Shown here: piece by piece, positions 1-7,847 of the stretch
Position numbering within the stretch: the first letter of the stretch is position 1
Layout of the letters: each line of letters begins with the position of its first letter
From: CAVWSM01 sp963798505
GTDB taxonomy: Bacteria > Actinomycetota > Actinomycetes > Jiangellales > Jiangellaceae
Assembly: GCA_963798505.1 (NCBI GenBank)
Contig: CAWCTX010000020.1
Location: 1 to 9,794 of the forward strand
DNA length: 9,794 nucleotides
Direction of reading: 5' to 3'
The notes under the pieces: model-generated
The model's database searches: none
What the model was told of the DNA's origin: nothing
The model's input: only the letters and a program-made list of their open reading frames with translations
Position numbers and translations under genes: made by a program

Positions 1-1
1 C

Positions 2-1025
2 TTCCGCGAAGGTGGGCGGCGCGGCGACGTCTTCTACCGCGACCGCTGGAGTCACGACAAGGTCGTCCGCTCGACGCATGGTGTCAACTGCACGGGCTCC
101 TGCTCGTGGAAGGTGTTCGTCAAGGACGGCATCATCACCTGGGAAGCGCAGCAGACCGACTACCCCAGCACCGGCCCGGACCGCCCCGACTACGAGCCGC
201 GCGGCTGCCCGCGGGGCGCGGCGTTCAACTGGTACACGTACTCGCCGACCCGCGTGCGCTATCCCTATGCCCGCAGCGTGCTGCTCGAGATGTACCGCGA
301 GGCCAAGGCCCGCCTCGGCGATCCCGTGCTCGCGTGGGCCGACGTGGTCAACGACACCGAACGCCGCCGGCGCTACCAGCAAGCCCGCGGCAAGGGTGGC
401 CTCGTCCGGGTGAGCTGGGACGAGGCGGTCGAGATGGTGGCCGCCGCGCACGTGCACACCATCAAGACGTACGGCCCTGACCGCTGCGCGGGGTTCTCGC
501 CGATCCCCGCGATGTCGATCGTGTCGCACTGCGTCGGCACCCGGTTCATCCAGCTCATCGGCGGTGTCATGACGTCGTTCTACGACTGGTACGCCGACCT
601 GCCGGTCGCGTCGCCGCAGATGTTCGGCGACCAGACCGACGTACCCGAGTCCGGAGACTGGTGGGACGCCACCTACTTGATGATGTGGGGCTCCAACGTC
701 CCCGTCACCCGCACGCCGGACGCCCACTGGATGGCCGAGGCCCGTTACCGGGGCACCAAGGTCGTCACGGTCAGCCCGGACTACGCCGACAACACCAAGT
801 TCGCCGACGAGTGGCTGCCCGCGCAGGCCGGCACCGACGCCGCGCTCGCCATGGCGATGGGGCACGTCATCCTGCGCGAGTTCTTCGCCGACCGCGCGGT
901 GCCGTTCTTCCGCGACTATGTCGGCACCTACACCGACCTGCCTTTCCTCGTACGGCTGACTCCGCACGGCGACGCCGGCGCGTCCGTGCCGGCCAAGTTC
1001 CTGACCGCGGCCGACCTCGGTGACG
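2..1025 (+). CDS. narG: Respiratory nitrate reductase alpha subunit NarG, N-terminal part (5' truncated by window edge, 3' end at a frameshift)
   Basis: Catalytic subunit of membrane-bound nitrate reductase, which reduces nitrate to nitrite at a Mo-bis-MGD centre on the cytoplasmic face. The reading frame is already open at base 2, so the start and roughly the first 45-50 residues lie upstream. The FS0 cluster motif is visible: His codon 77-79, Cys 89-91, Cys 101-103 and Cys 206-208, giving H-x3-C-x3-C-x34-C, the typical NarG spacing. The stretch FYDWYADLP (codons from 578) corresponds to the region that carries the Asp molybdenum ligand in E. coli NarG. It is followed by family blocks QTDVPESGDWW and WGSNVPVTRTPDAH. 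Recognisable NarG sequence ends at AADLGD (about 1024). The same frame stays open to 2119, but past this point it is nonsense and NarG resumes one frame over. Identification is secure; whether the break is biological is not. Confidence 0.95.
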
Positions 1026-3587
1026 ATTGCAGAGGGCGCCGAGTGGAAGACGGTGCTGCTCGACACGTCGAGCGGCGAGCCAATCGTGCCGAATGGCTCC
1101 ATGGGCTTCCGCTACACCGAGTCCGGCGCGGGTCGATGGAACCTCGACCTGGCCGGAACCACGCCCGCCCTCTCGTGCGCCGACATCCCCGGCGCGCAAC
1201 CGGTCGAAGTGCTGCTGCCCTGCTTCGAAGCACCCGACGGCTCCGGATCGGTGTTGAGCCGCGGAGTCCCGGCACGCCGAGTCGGCGAGCACCTCGTGAC
1301 GACCGTGTACGACCTGATGCTCGCGCAGTACGGCGTGCACAGGGACGGGCTGCCCGGGCAGTGGCCAAGCGGGTACGACGACGCGTCCACGCCCTACACC
1401 CCGGCCTGGCAGGCAGAGATCACCTCGGTGCCTGCCCAGGCGTGCATCCGTATCGCGCGCGAGTTCGCCACCAACTCCGAGGAGTCCGGCGGCCGCTCCA
1501 TGGTCATCATGGGTGCGGGGATCTGCCAGTGGTTCCACGGCGACGCCACCTACCGGGCGATCCTCGCGCTGCTGGCGTTGACCGGGGCGATGGGGCGCAA
1601 CGGCGGCGGCTGGGCCCACTACGTGGGGCAGGAGAAGTGCCGGCCCATCACCGGGTGGATCTCGCTCGCGAACGCGCTGGACTGGACGCGGCCGCCCCGC
1701 ACGATGATCGGAACCGCCTACTGGTACATGCACACCGACCAGTGGCGGTTCGACGGTTACCGCGCGGATGCGCTCGCGTCACCTCTGGCCGAGGGCCATT
1801 TGGCCGGCATGCACACCGCCGACACCATCGCGCAGTCGGCGCGGCTCGGTTGGATGCCGTTCTACCCGCAGTTCGACCGCAACCCGCTGGACCTGGCCGA
1901 CGAGGCGCTGGCGGCGCAGCCCGACAATCCGGCCGACCACGTCGTTTCGAGCCTCACGGACGGCTCGCTGAGGTTCGCGATCGAGGATGTCGACGCGCCG
2001 CAGAACTGGCCGCGCACCCTCGTGCTCTGGCGCGCCAACCTGCTCGGCTCCTCCAGCAAGGGCAACGAGTACTTCCTCAAGCACCTGCTGGGCACGCACT
2101 CCAACCTGATGGCGACTGAGTCCGAGCTGCGCCCCGGCGAGGTGGCGTGGCGTGACGAGATCCCCGAGGGCAAGCTCGACCTGCTGGTCAGTGCCGACTT
2201 CCGGATGACCTCGACCACGTTGCTGTCCGACGTGGTGCTGCCGGCTGCGACCTGGTACGAGAAGTACGACCTCAGCACCACGGACATGCACCCATTTGTG
2301 CATGCGTTCACGCCCGCGATCGACCCGCCGTGGGAGGCTCGCAGCGACTTCGACACGTTCCATGCGATTGCCCGCAAGCTGTCCGACCAGGCACGCACGC
2401 ACCTTGGTGTGCGCCGCGACCTCGTCAGCGTGCCGATGCAGCACGACACCCCAGGCGAGACCGCACAGCCCGGGGGAGTGGTGCGCGACTGGCGCCGCGG
2501 CGATGTCGCGCCGATCCCCGGCAAGACGATGCCGGCCATGCAGGTTGTCGAGCGCGACTACACCGCGATCGCCGACAAGCTCGCGGCCCTAGGGCCACTC
2601 GCCGATCAGCTGGGCTTCACCGTCAAGAACGTCACCTACCGGCTGGAGCACGAGGTCGACCGGCTGGCCAAGCTCAACGGGGTCATGCTCGGCGGCGCGG
2701 CCGACGGTCGACCGGCGATGGACACCGACGTGAAGATGGCCGAGTCGATCCTCGCCCTGTCGGGCACAACCAACGGCGAGCTCGCCGTGCAGGGTTTCCG
2801 CACCCTGGAGCAGCGGGTCGGCAAGCCGTTGGCCGACCTCGCCGAAGGTTCGGAGGAGAAGCGCATCAGCTTCGCCGACACGCAGGCCAGGCCGGTTCCG
2901 GTCATCACATCGCCCGAGTGGTCGGGCTCGGAGACCGGCGGGCGCCGCTACGCCCCATTCACCGTCAACGTCGAGCGGCTCAAGCCCTGGCACACCCTCA
3001 CTGGCCGCATGCATTTCTTCCTCGACCATGACTGGATGCGCGACATCGGCGAGGCGCTGCCGATCTACCGGCCGCCGCTCGACCTGCACCGGCTGCTCGG
3101 TGAGCCGAAGCTCGGTCGCGACGGCGGCAAGCAGATCACGGTCCGCTACCTCACGCCGCACTCCAAGTGGTCCATCCACTCGGAGTACCAGGACAACCTG
3201 CTGATGCTGTCGCTCTCCCGCGGCGGGCCCACCGTGTGGATGAGCCCCGCGGACGCCGCGTCGATCGACGTACGCGACAACGACTGGGTGGAGTGCGTCA
3301 ACGCGCACGGCGTCCTGGTGTGCCGCGCCATCGTCAGCCACCGCATGCCGGAGGGCGTCGTCTACGTCCACCACGCCCAGGAGCGGACCATCGACGTTCC
3401 CAAGTCGGAGGCCACCGGGCGACGTGGCGGCATCCACAACTCGGTCACCCGGTTGCTCGTCAAGCCGACACACCTCATCGGCGCATACGCCCAGCTCTCG
3501 TACACGTTCAACTACCTGGGGCCGACCGGCAACCAGCGCGACATGGTCACCACCATCCGCCGCCGCAACCAGGAGGTGACGTACTGA
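1020..3587 (+). CDS. narG: Respiratory nitrate reductase alpha subunit NarG, remaining C-terminal part after the frameshift
   Basis: Continuation of NarG in the next frame. A GTG at 1020 is the first possible in-frame start, but the real protein most likely runs on from the upstream part, with homology resuming at about 1026 (IAEGAEWK). Visible family blocks in order are VPNGSMGFRY, the molybdopterin-oxidoreductase core (GAGICQWFHGDATYR, NGGGWAHYVGQEKCRP), the cofactor-binding stretch LLVSADFRMTSTTLLSDVVL with PAATWYEKYDLSTTDMHPF, then LTGRMHFFLDHDWM. The C-terminal molybdopterin-dinucleotide-binding domain lies at about 3130-3420 (YLTPHSKWSIHSEYQDN, then MSPADAASIDVRDNDWVE). With the upstream part and the missing 5' end the total is about 1240 residues, normal for NarG. 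It ends in TGA at 3585-3587, sharing one base with the narH ATG. No further frame breaks are seen. Confidence 0.95.
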   Translation: MTIAEGAEWKTVLLDTSSGEPIVPNGSMGFRYTESGAGRWNLDLAGTTPALSCADIPGAQPVEVLLPCFEAPDGSGSVLSRGVPARRVGEHLVTTVYDLMLAQYGVHRDGLPGQWPSGYDDASTPYTPAWQAEITSVPAQACIRIAREFATNSEESGGRSMVIMGAGICQWFHGDATYRAILALLALTGAMGRNGGGWAHYVGQEKCRPITGWISLANALDWTRPPRTMIGTAYWYMHTDQWRFDGYRADALASPLAEGHLAGMHTADTIAQSARLGWMPFYPQFDRNPLDLADEALAAQPDNPADHVVSSLTDGSLRFAIEDVDAPQNWPRTLVLWRANLLGSSSKGNEYFLKHLLGTHSNLMATESELRPGEVAWRDEIPEGKLDLLVSADFRMTSTTLLSDVVLPAATWYEKYDLSTTDMHPFVHAFTPAIDPPWEARSDFDTFHAIARKLSDQARTHLGVRRDLVSVPMQHDTPGETAQPGGVVRDWRRGDVAPIPGKTMPAMQVVERDYTAIADKLAALGPLADQLGFTVKNVTYRLEHEVDRLAKLNGVMLGGAADGRPAMDTDVKMAESILALSGTTNGELAVQGFRTLEQRVGKPLADLAEGSEEKRISFADTQARPVPVITSPEWSGSETGGRRYAPFTVNVERLKPWHTLTGRMHFFLDHDWMRDIGEALPIYRPPLDLHRLLGEPKLGRDGGKQITVRYLTPHSKWSIHSEYQDNLLMLSLSRGGPTVWMSPADAASIDVRDNDWVECVNAHGVLVCRAIVSHRMPEGVVYVHHAQERTIDVPKSEATGRRGGIHNSVTRLLVKPTHLIGAYAQLSYTFNYLGPTGNQRDMVTTIRRRNQEVTY
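3571..3579 (+). promoter_or_regulatory. Strong ribosome binding site of narH
   Basis: AGGAGGTGA is a 9-base match to the anti-Shine-Dalgarno end of 16S rRNA. It lies inside the last codons of narG, 7 bases before the ATG at 3587. It decides the narH start in favour of 3587 over the internal ATG at 3623, which has no comparable site in front of it. Confidence 0.8.
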
Positions 3588-5287
3588 TGCCCCGCGAGCG
3601 GAGCGAGCCAATTGGACGCGTCATGGCTCAGCTGGCGATGGTCATGAACCTCGACAAGTGCATCGGGTGCCACACGTGCTCGGTCACCTGCAAGCAGGCG
3701 TGGACCAACCGGGCAGGCATGGAGTACGTCTGGTTCAACAACGTCGAGACCCGTCCGGGCCAGGGCTACCCGCGCCGCTACGAGGACCAGTCAACCTGGC
3801 GTGGCGGCTGGACGCTCAACAAGCGCGGGCGGCTGCAGCTCAACGCCGGCGGGCGGCTCAAGAAGCTGCTGGGCATCTTCGCCAGCCCTATCCAGCCCAA
3901 GCTCGAGGACTACTACGAGCCGTGGACGTACGACTACGACACGCTCATCAGCGCGCCGCTGGGCGACGACTTCCCGGTCGCTCGGCCCAAGTCGCTCATC
4001 ACCGGTGAGGACACGAAGATCCGCTGGTCGGCCAACTGGGACGACAACCTCGGCGGAGCATCCGAGATGGGCCACCTGGACCCGATCGTCGAGCGCGTGC
4101 GACGGGAGTCGGAGGACCGGATCCGGTTCGAGTTCGAGCAGACCTTCATGTTCTATCTGCCACGCATTTGCGAGCATTGCCTCAACCCGTCGTGCATGGC
4201 GTCGTGCCCGTCCGGAGCGATCTACAAGCGGGTCGAGGACGGCATCGTGCTTGTCGACCAGGACCGCTGCCGTGGGTGGCGTCAGTGCGTCACCGGCTGC
4301 CCGTACAAGAAGATCTACTTCAATCACAAGACCGGTAAGGCCGAGAAGTGCACGTTCTGCTACCCGCGCGTCGAGGTCGGCCTGCCGACGGTCTGTTCGG
4401 AGACCTGTGTCGGGCGGCTGCGCTACATCGGTCTGTTCCTCTACGACGCCGACCGCGTGACGGCGGCCGCCTCGGTGCGTGACGAGAGGCAGCTGTACGA
4501 GGCGCAGCTCGAGCTGCTGCTCGACCCCACCGACCCGGCCGTGATCGCCGCGGCCCGCCAGCAGGGGATCGCCGAGGACTGGTTGGACGCCGCGCGGCGA
4601 TCGCCGGTCTACGCGCTTGCCAAGACCTACCGGGTGGCTCTTCCCCTTCACCCGGAATACCGGACGATGCCCATGGTTTGGTACGTCCCACCGCTCTCGC
4701 CCGTTGTCGACCTGCTGCGCGAGCAGGGCCATGATGCCGAGGACCGCGGCAACCTGTTCGGAGCGATCGAGGCGCTGCGCATCCCGGTGGAATATCTCGC
4801 CGAGCTCTTCACCGCCGGCGACACCGAGATCGTCACCAATGTGCTGCGGCGACTGGCCGCCATGCGCGCCTACCTGCGCGACATCACGCTCGGCCGGACA
4901 CCGGACGAGTCCATCCCCGCAGCCGTAGGCATGACGGGACGGGTGATGTACGAGATGTATCGGCTCATGGCCATCGCCAAGTACGACGATCGCTACGTCA
5001 TCCCTAAGTCGCACGAGGAGGAGGGGCACCAGCTCGAGGAGATCGGCTGCTCGCTCGACTACGACGAGGGACCGGGCATGTACGAGTCGGGCTCGTTCGG
5101 CGAGGCGTCCGGACGGCCGGTGCCCGTGGCGGTCGAGACGTTCCATGCGTTGAAGCAGCGGCAGCAGTCGCAGGGGATCGCCCCGGCGGAGTCGATGCGC
5201 GGACGGGTCAACCTGCTCAACTGGGACGGCGTCGGCACACCTGAGGGCATTTTCCCGCAGCGGCACTCCGACGAGGACAAGCCATGA
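3587..5287 (+). CDS. narH: Respiratory nitrate reductase beta subunit NarH (four Fe-S clusters)
   Basis: A 566-residue electron-transfer subunit linking the NarI hemes to NarG on the cytoplasmic face of the membrane. Four cysteine groups are visible: C25, C28, C31, C35; C195, C198, C203, C207; C228, C234, C238; and C255, C258, C270, C274. In the third group the expected second Cys is Trp231 (CRGWRQC), the known NarH signature of a [3Fe-4S] centre. Other family blocks are EYVWFNNVETRPGQGYP, FEQTFMFYLPRICEHC, EYRTMPMVWYVPPLSPVVD and, near the end, GEASGRPVPVAVETFHA and RGRVNLLNWDG. The ATG at 3587 overlaps the narG stop by one base and has a very strong ribosome binding site. NarH homologues usually begin near MAQ.AMVMNLDKCIGC, which here is the internal ATG at 3623, so the first 12 residues are an extension. 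The 3' end overlaps narJ by four bases (ATGA). Confidence 0.97.
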   Translation: MPRERSEPIGRVMAQLAMVMNLDKCIGCHTCSVTCKQAWTNRAGMEYVWFNNVETRPGQGYPRRYEDQSTWRGGWTLNKRGRLQLNAGGRLKKLLGIFASPIQPKLEDYYEPWTYDYDTLISAPLGDDFPVARPKSLITGEDTKIRWSANWDDNLGGASEMGHLDPIVERVRRESEDRIRFEFEQTFMFYLPRICEHCLNPSCMASCPSGAIYKRVEDGIVLVDQDRCRGWRQCVTGCPYKKIYFNHKTGKAEKCTFCYPRVEVGLPTVCSETCVGRLRYIGLFLYDADRVTAAASVRDERQLYEAQLELLLDPTDPAVIAAARQQGIAEDWLDAARRSPVYALAKTYRVALPLHPEYRTMPMVWYVPPLSPVVDLLREQGHDAEDRGNLFGAIEALRIPVEYLAELFTAGDTEIVTNVLRRLAAMRAYLRDITLGRTPDESIPAAVGMTGRVMYEMYRLMAIAKYDDRYVIPKSHEEEGHQLEEIGCSLDYDEGPGMYESGSFGEASGRPVPVAVETFHALKQRQQSQGIAPAESMRGRVNLLNWDGVGTPEGIFPQRHSDEDKP

Positions 5288-5868
5288 CTGCTCGCGTGGT
5301 TCACCAGGTGGCGGCCTGGAGCCTCGGCTACCCTGACGAGGAGCTGCTCGACCTGCTGCCGACCCTGCGCGCGGCCGTGCAGCAACTGCCGGCCGGTCGA
5401 CCGCGCGCGTGTCTCGACGAGTTCCTCGACTTTCTCGCCGAGCCGCCACTTGACCACCGGCAGCGGCACTACGTCGAGGTGTTCGACCTGTCCCGCAAGC
5501 ACGCGCTCTACCTCTCCTACTGGACCGACGGCGACACCCGCCGACGCGGCGAGGTGCTGGCGGCGTTCAAGGCGCGCTATCGGGCCACGGGATGGCTGGT
5601 CGACACCCGAGGCGAGCTCACCGACTACCTGCCGATGGTGCTCGAGTACGCCGCTGTCGCCGACCCGGTTGACGGACCACGGCTGCTGCAGGAGTACCGG
5701 GCGAGCATCGAGCTGCTCCGTCTTGGGCTGGAGGCGGCAGATACCCCGTACGCCCTGGTGCTCAACGCTGTGTGTGCCACGTTGCCGGGACCGTCACCGG
5801 CGGACCGCGCAGCGGTGCACGCGATGGCCGCCGCCGGGCCGCCCCACGAGCGGGTAGGCCTGTCGTGA
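5284..5868 (+). CDS. narJ: Nitrate reductase assembly chaperone NarJ
   Basis: A 194-residue cytoplasmic system-specific chaperone (TorD/DmsD/NarJ fold). It is not part of the final enzyme; the family binds apo-NarG, promotes molybdenum cofactor and FS0 insertion and delays membrane docking until maturation is done. The diagnostic block is residues 63-80 (YVEVFDLSRKHALYLSYW), followed by TDGDTRRRGEVL and the later ELTDYLPMVLEY (111-122). No signal peptide or membrane segment is apparent. The ATG at 5284 overlaps the narH stop in an ATGA arrangement and has GAGGA (5273-5277) 6 bases in front. The C-terminus is short, ending at VGLS where the narI start overlaps the stop. Length is at the low end of the normal range for the family. 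Confidence 0.93.
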   Translation: MTARVVHQVAAWSLGYPDEELLDLLPTLRAAVQQLPAGRPRACLDEFLDFLAEPPLDHRQRHYVEVFDLSRKHALYLSYWTDGDTRRRGEVLAAFKARYRATGWLVDTRGELTDYLPMVLEYAAVADPVDGPRLLQEYRASIELLRLGLEAADTPYALVLNAVCATLPGPSPADRAAVHAMAAAGPPHERVGLS

Positions 5869-6611
5869 ACGTCGCGCTGTGGGGGGTGCTTCCGTACATC
5901 GTCATCGCGATCCTGATCGGCGGGACGGTGTGGCGCTACCGCTACGACCAGTTCGGCTGGACCACTCGCTCCTCGCAGCTGTACGAGTCGCGGCTGCTGC
6001 GGATCGGCTCTCCGCTGTTCCACTTCGGCCTGCTCTTCGTGATCGTCGGTCACATCGGTGGGCTCGTCGTCCCGCAGTCGTGGACCGAGGCCGTCGGCGT
6101 CTCCCAGGACCTCTACCACTTCAATGCCCTGCTGTTCGGCGGCATCGCGGGCGTGTGCACTCTCGTGGGCATCGCCATCCTCATCTACCGCAGACGCACG
6201 ACGGGACCGGTCTTCATGGCCACCACCCGCAACGACAAGACGATGTACGTCGTGCTCGTCGCCGCGATCGTTCTCGGCCTCTGGACCACGCTGAACAGCG
6301 TCGGGGCCGGTCACGACGCGCACAACTACCGCGAGACGGTGGGGCCGTGGTTCCGGTCGTTGTTCAGGCTGCAGCCCGACATCGATGCGATGGCGGCCGC
6401 GCCCGCATCGTTCAAGATCCACACGTTGGTGGGGATGCTGCTGTTCGCGATCTGGCCGTTCACCCGCCTGGTACATGCCTTCACGGCGCCGCTGCACTAC
6501 CTGTTCCGGCCATACATTGTCTATCGCAGCCGTGACGTCCGTCCCGCCGCCGGCACCACGGCACCACGCCGTGGCTGGGCGCCCATCGGCACGCGCGACC
6601 GCGACCGCTGA
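5865..6611 (+). CDS. narI: Respiratory nitrate reductase gamma subunit NarI (diheme cytochrome b)
   Basis: A 248-residue integral membrane subunit that oxidises quinol (menaquinol in actinomycetes) and passes electrons to NarH. Five hydrophobic segments are readable at about residues 5-24, 49-69, 87-108, 126-143 and 186-206. The four expected heme axial histidines are present: H53 and H63 (FHFGLLFVIVGH) and H186 and H204 (KIHTLVG, RLVHAF). Their spacings of 10 and 18 match the two pairs in E. coli NarI. The GTG at 5865 is chosen because the family N-terminus (NVALWGVLPYIV) begins exactly there and it overlaps the narJ stop as GTGA. An upstream GTG at 5772 would add 31 non-homologous residues inside narJ. 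The ribosome binding site is weak (AGG at 5856-5858), so translation probably depends on coupling to narJ. Confidence 0.95.
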   Translation: MNVALWGVLPYIVIAILIGGTVWRYRYDQFGWTTRSSQLYESRLLRIGSPLFHFGLLFVIVGHIGGLVVPQSWTEAVGVSQDLYHFNALLFGGIAGVCTLVGIAILIYRRRTTGPVFMATTRNDKTMYVVLVAAIVLGLWTTLNSVGAGHDAHNYRETVGPWFRSLFRLQPDIDAMAAAPASFKIHTLVGMLLFAIWPFTRLVHAFTAPLHYLFRPYIVYRSRDVRPAAGTTAPRRGWAPIGTRDRDR

Positions 6612-6616
6612 ACTGC

Positions 6617-6622
6617 GGGAGG
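6617..6622 (+). promoter_or_regulatory. Ribosome binding site of narK
   Basis: GGGAGG lies in the 15-base gap between the narI stop and narK, 4 bases before the GTG at 6627. It supports that GTG as the start. The gap is too short to hold a promoter of its own. Confidence 0.6.
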
Positions 6623-6626
6623 CATC

Positions 6627-7841
6627 GTGGCCAACACCGAGACGCCCACCCTGGAGCGGACTGCGCAGACCCGCAACCTCGTGCTGGCGACGTGGACGTT
6701 CGGCATCACGTTCTGGGCGTGGAACCTGGTCGCCCCGCTCGGGGTCCGCTACACCGAGGATCTCGGGCTCTCCTCGTCCCAGAAGTCGCTGCTGGTCGCC
6801 ATCCCGGTCCTCGTCGGGGCCGTCGGACGCATCCCGGTCGGCGCGTTGACCGACCGCTACGGCGGGCGCGCGATGCTCGCCTTGCTCAGCTTCGCCTCCG
6901 TCGTGCCGGTGCTGCTTGTGGCGCTTGCGGGAAACCTCGAGTCGTACGGGCTGCTCCTGGTCTTCGGGTTCCTGCTTGGCATCGCCGGGACGACCTTCGC
7001 GGCGGGCATCCCTTTCGTCAACGCCTGGTACGAACCCGCGCGCCGTGGTTTCGCGACCGGGGTGTTTGGCGCCGGCATGGGCGGCACGGCGTTGTCAGCC
7101 TTCTTCACACCGCGCTTCGTGACCTGGTTCGGCTACACCGCAGCCCACGTCATCATCGCGGTCGCGCTCGCCGCCACAGGCTTCCTGGTGCTGTCCTCGA
7201 TGCGCGACTCACCGCTATGGCGGCCGAGCACGGATTCGGTCGTGCCCCGACTCGTCGCTGCCGCCAAGCTGCCGGTGACCTGGCAGATGTCGTTCCTCTA
7301 CGCCGTGACATTCGGGGGCTTCGTCGCCTTCTCCACCTACCTTCCGACGTACCTCAAGGATGTCTACAGCTTCGATCTCACTGAGGCCGGAACCCGGACG
7401 GCGGGGTTTGCGATCGCAGCCGTCGTCGCGCGGCCTATCGGCGGCGTGCTGTCCGACCGGATCCATCCCAAGCCGGTCGTCCTCGTGTCACTGGCCGGCG
7501 CAGCTGCCTTGGCGCTCGTCATCGCAACCCAACCAGAGCCCGAGATTCCGGCCGGGACGACGTTCGTCGCCATGGCGTTCTTCCTGGGGATCGGCACCGG
7601 TGGTGTCTTCGCGTGGGTCGCCAGGCGATCGCCCGCAGACCGGGTTGGCAGCGTCGCCGGCATAGTCGGCGCGGCTGGCGGGCTCGGCGGATTCTTCCCG
7701 CCGCTGGTGATGGGGGCGACGTACGACGAGGCAGACCACAGCTACACGGTTGGGTTGGTGTTGCTGTTCATCACGGCGGTCGTGGCCTTCATCTACGTCC
7801 TCGTGGCACTCTCACGGGAGCGGGAGCGTACCGAGAGCTGA
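6627..7841 (+). CDS. narK: Nitrate/nitrite transporter, NarK family (major facilitator superfamily)
   Basis: A 404-residue inner-membrane transporter with about 12 hydrophobic segments, normal for single-domain NarK proteins. It moves nitrate in and/or nitrite out to serve the cytoplasmic active site of NarG. Both nitrate-signature regions are visible: the first at about residues 120-154 (AGTTFAAGIPFVNAWY, then RRGFATGVFGAGMGG) and the second at about 321-359 (GIGTGGVFAWVARRS, then GIVGAAGGLGGFFPP). Substrate-binding arginines equivalent to those of E. coli NarK are likely R68 (GRIPVGALTDRYGGR) and R269 (ARPIGGVLSDR). The MFS loop motif GALTDRYGGR follows segment 2. It starts 15 bases after narI and ends 6 bases before the GH15 gene, so it is probably the fifth gene of the nar operon. 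Whether it is a proton symporter or an antiporter cannot be decided from the sequence. Confidence 0.93.
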   Translation: MANTETPTLERTAQTRNLVLATWTFGITFWAWNLVAPLGVRYTEDLGLSSSQKSLLVAIPVLVGAVGRIPVGALTDRYGGRAMLALLSFASVVPVLLVALAGNLESYGLLLVFGFLLGIAGTTFAAGIPFVNAWYEPARRGFATGVFGAGMGGTALSAFFTPRFVTWFGYTAAHVIIAVALAATGFLVLSSMRDSPLWRPSTDSVVPRLVAAAKLPVTWQMSFLYAVTFGGFVAFSTYLPTYLKDVYSFDLTEAGTRTAGFAIAAVVARPIGGVLSDRIHPKPVVLVSLAGAAALALVIATQPEPEIPAGTTFVAMAFFLGIGTGGVFAWVARRSPADRVGSVAGIVGAAGGLGGFFPPLVMGATYDEADHSYTVGLVLLFITAVVAFIYVLVALSRERERTES

Positions 7842-7847
7842 GGATCG

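Noticed and set aside
867..1733. A 288-codon minus-strand frame crossing the narG frameshift
   Set aside because: It is the compositional shadow of narG; both sides of the frameshift on the plus strand are clearly NarG.
1026..2119. Continuation of the first narG frame to a stop at 2119
   Set aside because: The frame is open by chance. The translation after about 1026 is Arg/Ala-rich and unlike NarG, whereas the adjacent frame carries the NarG homology.
3167..3586. Possible narH start far upstream at 3167 in the same frame
   Set aside because: It would overlap narG by more than 400 bases and add non-NarH, Arg/Pro-rich sequence. The strong ribosome binding site at 3571-3579 marks 3587.
4228..4300. 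Missing cysteine in a NarH ferredoxin-type motif (Trp231)
   Set aside because: The Trp at this position is the normal NarH feature that gives a [3Fe-4S] cluster, not a defect.
3791..5449. A 552-codon open frame on the minus strand opposite narH and the start of narJ
   Set aside because: High-GC codon bias keeps the antisense frame open. The translation is low-complexity, rich in Arg, Gly and Val with no recognisable domain, while the plus strand holds unmistakable NarH.
5772..5864. Alternative narI start at 5772
   Set aside because: It lies deep in narJ, and the added residues are not NarI-like. The family N-terminus and the GTGA overlap both point to 5865.
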